Positions 1 to 7,098 of a stretch of DNA of 14,431 bases are shown here, in pieces. A program made the position numbers and the translations under genes. This stretch comes from Cyclostephanos tholiformis (lineage: Eukaryota; Bacillariophyta; Thalassiosirophyceae; Thalassiosirales; Thalassiosiraceae), in NCBI GenBank assembly GCA_036939975.1, contig JALLPB010000588.1:1-14431 (forward strand). The letters run 5' to 3'. Below the pieces are notes generated by a model, which saw only the letters and a program-made list of their open reading frames with translations, ran no database searches and was not told the origin of the DNA. Numbering within the stretch: the first letter of the stretch is position 1; every line of letters begins with the position of its first letter.

Positions 1-162
1 CCACATGAATGAAAACCATCCGAAAAATCGGATTGTAAGAATTGAAATGGAGGCTATTTAGCTTTCCCCTTATTATTTTGAAACTCATTCTACTTCAATC
101 GTGTCTTCGGAAATCGGGCTAACTTTTTTAAACACAGTTGAATAAAAAAGGCGGATTATTTA

Positions 163-359
163 CTACAGTAGTGCCCAGTACAGTTGTCCCGAGGCAAAAA
201 TCTAGATTTTCGTTTTTGTACTATTCCTACCAGTAGACCCCAACGAGAAGTTTGGAGAAAGAAGAGGCGGCCTAACTTCCCTCAGAGGCCTATTATAGGA
301 ATAGTACTGAGGCAAAAATCTAGATTTTTGTCTCAGGACAATTGTACTGGGCGCTGTAG
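163..359. mobile_element. Non-autonomous TA-flanked inverted-repeat element (MITE)
   Basis: Two arms of about 70 bp face each other. The left arm runs from 163 to about 236 and the right arm from 359 back to about 290. Both begin CTACAG, continue with CCCAGTACA, TTGTCC, the palindromic core CAAAAATCTAGATTTT, and then GTACTATTCCTA. They differ by a 3-nt gap and scattered substitutions. The unit is flanked by TA on each side (161-162 and 360-361), which fits a TA target duplication. The centre is only about 50 bp and encodes nothing. Terminal inverted repeats plus a TA duplication are the hallmark of Tc1/mariner-type MITEs, so I infer mobilisation by such a transposase; none is encoded here. 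Copy number in the genome is unknown. Confidence 0.72.
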
Positions 360-742
360 TATCTTGTCAATTTACTGGGAGTGTTTGGACCTGCCCTCTA
401 CACAGATGATATGTGGGAATTGTATCGATTTGTCCTTTATGTGTATATGCGAATGGCGTTGTTCTTTGTTGTTCGAGTGCACGATACAACGTCATGTGCT
501 CTTTAGGTGAAAAAAAGCAGATGTAATGTGCCAACTTTTTTCCTTTTTCCAGGTGCTTTTTACTGCATGCAGGATAAACGAAAAGGATGCTCAACGAAAA
601 TTCCCATATCTTCAACACGCCCTGTGTTATTTTCTCATCACAAAAAATCTCTTAGACAAACAAGTCGATCATAAAAAAAAATAGAGACCACAGTTGATCT
701 CAAACGAGCAGATATCACACCTCAACAACCTATCGAACCACC
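360..742 (+). promoter_or_regulatory. Upstream region of the HSF gene
   Basis: No convincing gene is seen here or in 1-160. The ATG of the HSF gene lies at 743 in a favourable context (CGAACCACC before the ATG). A two-unit heat shock element, GAA-AA-TTC, lies at 596-603, about 140 bp upstream of the ATG; a third unit in correct spacing is missing. This could allow autoregulation by the HSF, but a six-base match of this type has an appreciable chance of arising randomly in a region this size. Confidence 0.3.
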
Positions 743-2011
743 ATGTGCGTCACCAGTACAGCCCGTAGGCGAAGCCTTACTATGCTCGTGCTTCCAAACA
801 ATCTGTTGCAGCCGTCCTCGGGGGCGGCACCGTTCAAGTTTAAGACGACCGCGGTGCCGATGAAGACGCCTTCAGCGGAGATTGCCATGACGTCGACATT
901 CATGCCGGAGTTTCAACCAAGTTCATCTTTCTTTGATGACGTCAAGACACACTACAGGAACTCCAGCGCATCCAACCAACTCTCCTATCAAGGTAGCTCG
1001 ATGACGGAACGTCATTACTCTGATCACGCCGCCGACCAGACCCTCGATCCCAACATGATCAAGTATAAGGCCAAGGGCGGTGTCATCTTCCCGTTCCCTG
1101 TCAAGTTACACGAGATGCTAGAACAGATCGAATCTGATGGTCTAGCCGATGTCGTGTCATGGGCGAGTCATGGTCGATGTTTTTGTGTACACAAACCCAA
1201 GGAGTTTGTGCATCACGTCATGCCACAGTACTTCAAGCAGACGAAGATGGCCAGCTTTCAAAGGCAATTGAACCTATACGGATTCAGCCGGCTAACGGCA
1301 GGGCCGGACAAGGGTGGTTACTATCACGAGTTGTTTCTTCGGGGCAAAGTCAGCTTGGCGTACAAACTCCATCGAATAAGGGTCAAGGGTACAGGGGTAC
1401 GTTTGCCTACCAATCCTGACAACGAGCCAAACTTCTATGCATTGCCTCCCTTAACCAAGGATGCACTTCCCGCAATTACAAGCATGGACGTGACGTCGAG
1501 TGCCTTGGCACCGGTACCCGTACTTTCCAAGCGAACGATTCTCGATGCTTGTGCCGCGCCCTCGTTTGAATCTCATGACTATTCGAAAAAGGTTGCACAG
1601 ACCCAGAAACAGGAACAAAAACAGCAAGCCTTGATTGACGATGTCCTCTTTTTTGAAGGCAATCCATTCCACTACATCGATTCTAGTGACTTTGTAAACC
1701 TCAACACCAAGGAGTCTCAACAAGCACTTTCAATTAAGGAGCCCCCCCTGGCTGTGCCACCAAACTTGGTACATTCCTATTCCAACATTGTTTCCGAATC
1801 CGACTCGGATTGTGACGATACTATCATATCCAGTTTCTTACAGACCGCGGACGAGGTCACAAATTCGGATCCTTCTCCACTTGAGGAAGACATTGACTTC
1901 TTTTTCCAGTCTATTGACATGCCAACGGACATGTATCACGAACAGATTGAACTCATGCGCGACGACGACGACGACGCGTTTGGTGATTTGCTCGAGAGAG
2001 CCATTATTTAG
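743..2011 (+). CDS. Heat shock factor (HSF)-type transcription factor
   Basis: A 422-residue protein from a single exon. Residues about 112-215 form an HSF DNA-binding domain: FPVKLHEMLEQ, then the W140 region (VSWASHGRCFCVHKPKEF), then the recognition-helix signature SFQRQLNLYGF at 171-181, then GGYYHELFLRG and a basic end KLHRIRV. HSFs bind nGAAn arrays in the nucleus and activate stress or other genes; the family is greatly expanded in diatoms. The first 105 residues are Ser/Thr-rich. After the domain there is a short Gln/Lys-rich stretch (281-297) but no long, clear HR-A/B coiled coil. The C-terminus is acidic with bulky hydrophobics (EEDIDFFFQSID at 381-392; DDAFGDLLERA near the end) and looks like an activation domain. 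Five GAC repeats at 1961-1975 encode part of its Asp run. Start chosen as the first ATG in a good context; a downstream Met remains possible. Convergent with the Duc1-like gene. Confidence 0.93.
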   Translation: MCVTSTARRRSLTMLVLPNNLLQPSSGAAPFKFKTTAVPMKTPSAEIAMTSTFMPEFQPSSSFFDDVKTHYRNSSASNQLSYQGSSMTERHYSDHAADQTLDPNMIKYKAKGGVIFPFPVKLHEMLEQIESDGLADVVSWASHGRCFCVHKPKEFVHHVMPQYFKQTKMASFQRQLNLYGFSRLTAGPDKGGYYHELFLRGKVSLAYKLHRIRVKGTGVRLPTNPDNEPNFYALPPLTKDALPAITSMDVTSSALAPVPVLSKRTILDACAAPSFESHDYSKKVAQTQKQEQKQQALIDDVLFFEGNPFHYIDSSDFVNLNTKESQQALSIKEPPLAVPPNLVHSYSNIVSESDSDCDDTIISSFLQTADEVTNSDPSPLEEDIDFFFQSIDMPTDMYHEQIELMRDDDDDAFGDLLERAII

Positions 2012-2237
2012 CGAGCTCCTGACGAATCATGTGTCTTTTGGGCACGTAACGATGCCTTCATTTCTGTAACATTGACAAGAGAGTTGACTACCTCATGATA
2101 CGAAGCCCATTCAACCGTCAAACTTCTGGGTTGGTACAAGGAAATCCTCTTATTGTTCCCTAGCACAATGTAGCACTACCTAAATGTAATATAGTTTCAT
2201 GATGATCATGGTCTTTAGTCTTAGAGTTAATAATCAC

Positions 2238-3314
2238 TCAGGCTTTTTCCATGAAGAGTCTTGCTAGAGGCCCTGGTTTCTCGTCAGAGTTGAGTAATCG
2301 CCGGTGCCACATCTCCGTCGCCCAAAAGTACTCTGCGGTATCTTTCTCTTTAGCCATTGCCATGAAAAGTGGATAACCATTGAATAAGGGTATTACATCG
2401 ATCGAAAAGAACGTCGTAAGCTCCATTCGATAGCGTGCAGGCGAGAAGAAGTTGACATAGGTGTCGAAAGTGTAAACAAAATCAGGCTCAAAGTAGAATT
2501 GTTCCAGATTGCAATTCTTTGAAAAGTATTTGCGTCGAGCGATTCCATCTTGGGGGACGGAATCGTCTCTCAACAGATGTGTATCTTCGATGACATTGCC
2601 GTCCTCTCCGATACCATGCAAATCATCATCGAGGAGACCTTCCAGGTCCTCTGGCTTATCGATACGAAAGTGTTGACAACCCGACAACAGTGGATGCTCA
2701 ATCCTTGGCTCATCAGACAACAAATCACATTGATATGCCTCCGGAAGTTTACTTTTCAACAATTCAAGACCTTTCTTTACCACCAATGACGATGGTCTAT
2801 TCCGAAAGGGCCTGCCAAAGTCTTGACCAGTTACAACCTTATCAAATCGTACTCTTTTCTTGAATCGACCTTGGATGCACCATTGGTATTGGCGAGATCT
2901 GTTGTGAAAGTATTCATGGTTGGGAAGTAAATTGCCTTCGAAAGTTGAAGTCGAATCAACGTCTCTTATGCGAGAAACGAGCTTGCCTTCAAAATTTGGC
3001 CCGTTAAATGCTATGGGACATCCATTCACTGGTATCACCTTAAGCCTCGATTCTCCATCGCCGGAATTTCTACTAGAGAGTTGGAATTCAATATCTCTTG
3101 CTCTCTGGGATGGAAGAACGAGTAACATAGAGTTGCTTGCCCACTCAGCCAAAGATGCCGTCAGGCCTGACCGCTCAGCGTAGGCCGAGAAGGCCGTCTT
3201 GTCTTTGTCTCCAATCGCTTCGGGGACGTCTGTCATGGGTCGTGGACTTGTCGTCATCGACGTGCGGAAGACTGATGACCTGATGACCGCTTTTTTTTGT
3301 GAATAGTTTTTCAT
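2238..3314 (-). CDS. Duc1/DUF1769-family protein
   Basis: A 358-residue intronless protein. I recognise the layout of the DUF1769 (Duc1, 'domain of unknown function at the cortex') family: FEGKLVSRIRDVD at 108-120, YFHNRSRQYQWCIQGRFKKR at 135-154, FEPDFVYTFDTYVNFFSP at 275-292 followed by YRMEL, and a closing block YFWATEMWHRRL at 329-340. In fission yeast the family member sits at the cell cortex and is linked to phosphoinositide binding; no enzymatic activity is known to me. Residues 1-60 are polar and probably disordered. An acidic loop (223-252) interrupts the domain. There is no signal peptide or membrane segment. The start at 3314 is the first ATG; Met20 is an alternative. The assignment is from recalled motifs, so the family name is likely but not certain, and the role in this organism is unknown. 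Confidence 0.8.
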   Translation of the reverse strand: MKNYSQKKAVIRSSVFRTSMTTSPRPMTDVPEAIGDKDKTAFSAYAERSGLTASLAEWASNSMLLVLPSQRARDIEFQLSSRNSGDGESRLKVIPVNGCPIAFNGPNFEGKLVSRIRDVDSTSTFEGNLLPNHEYFHNRSRQYQWCIQGRFKKRVRFDKVVTGQDFGRPFRNRPSSLVVKKGLELLKSKLPEAYQCDLLSDEPRIEHPLLSGCQHFRIDKPEDLEGLLDDDLHGIGEDGNVIEDTHLLRDDSVPQDGIARRKYFSKNCNLEQFYFEPDFVYTFDTYVNFFSPARYRMELTTFFSIDVIPLFNGYPLFMAMAKEKDTAEYFWATEMWHRRLLNSDEKPGPLARLFMEKA

Positions 3315-3716
3315 GTTTTATTTTTCTTCTCCAAAGTACGGAGGATGAAACTCCCAAGTGGGGGCCATTGTCTTATCCACACTTCCTTCAATTGATAACA
3401 CTCGGATAATTGGTACTGCACCCTCGTGGTGATTAATTCCAGATCGTGCATGGGACGTGTTCAGCTTCCATCAAAATCCATCGGGCTGATGATGAACCGG
3501 GCGATCGACGATACATATTTTTACATTTTCTTGGAGATTACAGGAAGCGAATTGCTGTGATCGATCGGCAATATTGTATTTTGCCGAAAAAAAATATATA
3601 TATAATGAAAGTAGGATGAAAGTTTATCTGACACGAGGGGGAGCTGCTACGATCTCATCTCTGTGTGTTGAGTGGGTGGAGGTGCAGTCCATGAAGACCG
3701 GTTTTTCCGATGATGC
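3315..3716. other. Intergenic region upstream of the Duc1-like gene
   Basis: No coding region can be supported on either strand. It contains a small perfect inverted repeat, TCGGCAA (3565-3571) and TTGCCGA (3581-3587) around a 9-nt spacer, followed directly by an A8 run and a TATATATATA stretch. It presumably holds the promoter of the minus-strand gene starting at 3314 and the downstream flank of the LHC-like remnant. Confidence 0.4.
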
Positions 3717-4201
3717 TTATCGATCGGAAGGAAGAAAACGTGCATTCCGAGGGTGCCAGACCGGGAGAGAACCGGGAACATTCTCATTCGAAAGACATCC
3801 CGCCATTGCCATCATGGCAACGCGTCCATTCTTCATCTCCATCATGCAAAGTTTGGGAACTCCTTCGAATCTCACCCACCCTCGAGAGGATCATACACGA
3901 ATGCTCCCGGGATGGGCCTCTCGTCGAGCCACTGACGCCTCCAGCCATTTCTCTCGATAAGGCCCGGCAGCAAAGAGGATCTGAAGCCAGTCCTCGACGG
4001 GAACCATGGCGATAGTATTCAGGGGGTCGGCCTCGGCGGTGTCCGAGGAGGCGACTTCGATGATGGACGCAATGAGCCAATCCTTCAACTAAACCTGGTG
4101 GAGTACGTTAGACCCGCTAACGTCCTTGGTAATTGAGTCGTGGGGTCGAACGCGGACGCGGATGCATATAGGGTGACGGCGATGGCAGCGGCGGTCGTCG
4201 T
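3717..4201 (-). pseudogene. Broken LHC/FCP-like light-harvesting protein sequence
   Basis: Read on the minus strand, several pieces look like parts of a chlorophyll-binding LHC/FCP protein, but not in one frame. From 4201: TTTAAAIAVTLYASASAF, a hydrophobic leader ending in an ASAF-type plastid cleavage motif, but its first codon is ACG and a TAA lies six codons upstream. From 4088: a GC3-rich open stretch with VPVEDWLQILFAAG, like the second LHC helix, ending near HPGSIRV. Then a stop in that frame at about 3894, with YDPLEGG readable in the +1 frame. Then, back in the first frame, MMEMKNGRVAMMAMAG at about 3846-3796, which carries the ExxNGRxAM signature of a pigment-binding helix. That frame closes at 3717. 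One pigment-binding helix is missing. I infer a decayed gene; a functional gene with unrecognised introns or sequence errors cannot be excluded. Confidence 0.5.
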
Positions 4202-4413
4202 GAGGGAGGGGTCGCTTTAAGGTTGATGCGTGTTGAGTGTGTTTTCAAAAGAAAAAAGATGAGTCTCCGCGAGACTCCTTCCCGCCATCCACTACCACGC
4301 AGGCTCGCTCGCACACCGGCGAGGGGGCGGGCGGGCGGGGTGTGTCCGTTAGCGAGCATAAACGTGTCATCAATTTCAGCTTCCGTCCCATAAACCGTAA
4401 TGCACTAAAGAAA

Positions 4414-5718
4414 ATGAGCCCCGTACGCCCTCGTGTCCCCTATAGTAGGGCGATACAATTCCTATTGATTACCTTCCTTTCGTCTCCAGCCCTTGGGTTC
4501 ACCTGCTCTCGTCGTCATCTGGTGATAGTGATCGCATCTTCGTTGCGACCGACGAAAAAATCGATCCGTAATGAACAGTCATCTTCGCATCTGTTCATGT
4601 CTCGGACCGACGAATTTGATCTGAAGAGATCCGACTTTGTATCTAAAAGTCTGTTCGGCTTTTTCGTTGCGTGTTTTCCCGGTGTCGCGAACGCATTCGA
4701 CGGGGGTGTCGGGGGGTTAGGTATGTCGCCACACGTTGTAGAGTAATCTGTTTCAGGAGAAGAAGACGATGGTCATCCCGCCGTCCCTCCACGATGTGTG
4801 AAATAACGTATCCTTCCGCGTATCACTCTAGGGAAAACTAGGCCGCAGACTGGAGTCGTGTTTCGCGATCCAGAAGCCGCTGCGGAGACGACACAATCAA
4901 AGTCGGGGGATGTCAGCTACGAATTGGTCGCCCCGGACGGAAGTCCGGTGTTCCTTTCATTCTCCTCTCCGTGGGTGAGTGAATGATGACACGCTTGATG
5001 GGAGATCGACCTTTTCATATCAATGAAGTTATCGCACGCGCTCGTTCTCATGCAGTGGAAAACCGTCGGCATTCTCTCCTGCGAATAACATTAGCCCCTA
5101 TCGAAAAGTGCCGCTGGAATAGAAGCTAGAGATAACACTGGTGGATACGAGTCATCTTTTGTCATCGTTGCAGAATTGCCAAAGGGGACATCTCTGTCCA
5201 ACATTAAGCCAGCTCTTATATCGCAAACAATATTTGGTTCTACTGGAAAATTCGGGTACGTTCGTTCATATAAGGTGGTACTCATGAGGCACCTATTGTG
5301 TTTATTTCTGCGCTAACATATAGTTCTCACTTTGCCTCTTAGGATGTACGGCTCACCGACCGATGTAAAAATAAAGAAACTGGACAATAATATAGCAGGA
5401 ATGGATATTTACGAGGCATCGTTCACCACACTTACCCCTGCCATGAGAGAAAGGTTAGTCGGTGTGAAGAACATTTTTTTCTTCCCGATCTTCTCAATGA
5501 TTCCTCACACTGTCTCGCATGTTACTACCCCCCCCCCCCCCCCCCTCCCAAGCGATCGCAAAGCATATATCAGCGCGTCGGTAGTTGGTGATGGTCTATT
5601 TCTCCTGGTAACAACAACAACCTCGGCGCGGTTTCGAAAGTTAGACACGTTGCGTCAAGTCGCCGATTCATTTTCTGCCATACCAGCGCCGAAATCCGAA
5701 CTTAATCAGCGAAAATGA
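4414..5718 (+). CDS. PsbP-domain thylakoid lumen protein (five exons)
   Basis: Exons 4414-4720, 4832-4974, 5095-5255, 5343-5453 and 5553-5718 join in phase to 888 nt (295 residues). All introns are GT-AG. The leader has three parts: an ER signal (1-28) ending SPALG with F29 at the new N-terminus, as diatom plastid import requires; a Ser/basic transit-like region (29-70); and a hydrophobic lumen signal (about 72-94) ending VANA before FDGG, a thylakoid processing site. The mature protein begins GGVGGLGKTRPQTGVVF and then shows a PsbP fold pattern: VSYELVAPDGSPVFLSFSSPW (129-150, split by an intron), GYESSFVIVAELP, YEASFTTLTPA and the ending LRQVADSFSAIPAP. PsbP relatives bind or help assemble photosystem complexes on the lumen side; whether this is an oxygen-evolving subunit or an assembly factor cannot be told. 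The upstream in-frame GTG at 4237 is not a credible eukaryotic start. Confidence 0.88.
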
Positions 5719-6279
5719 CGTGAAATGTGTGTAACTTTGACAAGAAAAAACGAGGTAGGAAAGTTGCCGGTTTGGTACCGTATTCATTTAATAGGAGTAT
5801 TGTTCATCGGAACTATGTTTTATCATATGCCTGTTGCTTATGTCATCAATCTACTCGAAATGGTACTTCACTCCAAAAGCATATCTGTGTCCCATGATGA
5901 GAGCTGGAAATAGCAGCCCCTCCCTCAATCATGCATTTATGTTAATTTGGCATAATACGAAAGTATGTAAAAGCACGATTTAGCGAATTGCTGCTGCTAT
6001 TCATCCCACCTGGAGTATCTAGTGCAGTAACCGAGAGGCGGTTAGTGTCTAGATAGGAACGCTTAGAACTGTAATTTTTCGGTTGAGCTCGCAAGCACAC
6101 ATGCCCGAAATCCTCTGACGTGGGCGTAAGAAATCATTGACCCACTACACGTTCCGTTTTAGTGATGATTAAACTGCATTCATTTTGTTTTACTTCAGCA
6201 CTATCAAATATCAACCCTCACACATCTCAACAACCGATGAATTCCATGTCTTATTTTCTCTCTCTTCGACTGCTTTTGA
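5719..6279. other. Intergenic region between convergent genes
   Basis: This 561-bp stretch holds the 3' flanks of the PsbP-like gene and of the minus-strand membrane-protein gene. I see no protein-coding gene I can support and no tRNA. An open frame at 5725-5913 starts 7 bp after the PsbP-like stop but has no recognisable similarity. The only clear structure is the hairpin at 6016-6055. Confidence 0.5.
6016..6055. repeat. 40-nt two-stem inverted repeat (hairpin)
   Basis: Outer arms TATCTAG (6016-6022) and CTAGATA (6049-6055) pair perfectly. Inner arms TAACCG (6028-6033) and CGGTTA (6039-6044) pair perfectly around a 5-nt loop AGAGG. A small internal loop (TGCAG against GTGT) separates the two stems. 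It lies between two convergent genes. It could form in a transcript from either strand; the function is unknown. Confidence 0.6.
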
Positions 6280-6997
6280 TTACATCTGCTTATGGTAGCA
6301 TCCACCAGCACCTAAACGCATCGCGGCGCCTGGACCACTGAACGACTTCATTAAACTCTGGGGCAAAAATATTAGACCATTTCCGCCTTCGCAGGCGCAC
6401 TGCCAACCTCCAACGTTTTCGTTGTTTGACAATTTGAGTTCTATCCGCTGCTCGCTGTCACTGTTTTTCTTCGTGAAGTAATCTGGATCGATGATATCAC
6501 TGATATTGTTTTTTGTTTGGGATTTTTTTCGACCATCGATGTCATGTTTCGCGTTGCCGCCTTTATCGCCCGACTCCTTCGTCCGCGTCTTCGACAATTT
6601 CAAATGGACGGCGAGTAAGATTATTATGAACAACACGGCCGACGAAACCATCGCCACTCGCGCCCATGACAACCATGGGGGCATGTATTGACTTCGCCCA
6701 CGTAGGGGTTTGCGGATTACTTTTCTGCGGCTCAGCGATGCAACTACTAGGTAATCGACTGAGTTCCTACTTAAAGATAGCCATGGTGTCGTGGCGATGC
6801 CTCCTTTCAAAACCAATCGGTGAATAGTATTCTCACCATCGACTACATACAGTGCCCAGTATGGTACAAAAGAATATCGAGGCATACGTACCTAGATCTC
6901 TAGAGAGATCAAAAAATATTAATGTATCTGCGACGACGGTCAGAAAAAAGGCGCGCCACGATAGCCCCTCAAAGAGGACACCAAAACCAACCATCAT
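6280..6997 (-). CDS. Small single-pass membrane protein, unknown function
   Basis: The secure part is 6280-6684 (134 residues from an ATG at 6684): MPPWLSW, a membrane segment ARVAMVSSAVLFIIILLAVHL (about 8-28), a Lys/Asp/Ser-rich tail, and a C-terminus with three cysteines (GGWQCACEGGNG and GAGGCYHKQM). With no cleavage site after the helix it reads as a signal-anchored protein. The frame is open up to an ATG at 6885 (201 residues), but that upstream part looks less like coding DNA. A third model starts at 6997, with exon 6892-6997 ending at a good donor (CTAG/GTACGT), an 88-nt intron (6804-6891) and exon 6280-6803; phases match and give 209 residues with an extra hydrophobic N-terminus. I do not recognise the family. 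The gene is divergent from the POL5 gene, with at most 413 bp between the two starts. Confidence 0.55.
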
Positions 6998-7098
6998 CTG
7001 GGGAGAACTGAGTTGGATAGTAGTAGTAGTAAGTTCCACAAAATCGTCAAAACCACCGCTCACCGCTCACCCGTCAACCTACCCATGTGGAAATAAGC

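Noticed and set aside
890..1500. Three TGACGT motifs resembling CO2/cAMP-response elements (about 889, 936 and 1490)
   Set aside because: They lie inside the HSF coding sequence and are explained by its codons; no evidence of regulatory use.
3574..4015. Plus-strand open frames opposite the LHC-like remnant
   Set aside because: They overlap the minus-strand coding-like sequence and have no recognisable protein pattern; they are shadows.
4117..4359. 80-codon minus-strand open frame starting with a true ATG at 4359
   Set aside because: It is Pro/Arg-rich, typical of GC-rich non-coding sequence, and is out of frame with the ASASAF leader that overlaps it.
4983..4989. ATGATGA box-C-like motif in the second intron of the PsbP-like gene
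   Set aside because: No CTGA box D follows within the intron, so a box C/D RNA is not supported.
5725..5913. 62-residue open frame with a hydrophobic stretch just after the PsbP-like stop
   Set aside because: It lies in the expected 3' UTR, shows no recognisable family and its base composition looks non-coding.
6006..6090. tRNA-like look of the hairpin region (GAGAGGCGGTTAG and GGTTGAGCTC)
   Set aside because: No acceptor stem or proper TPC arm can be formed and the B box is wrong; the pairing is explained by a simple hairpin.
7087..7098. GTG-initiated extension of POL5 by four residues
   Set aside because: A GTG start is not credible for a nuclear eukaryotic gene when an ATG in a good context follows at 7099.
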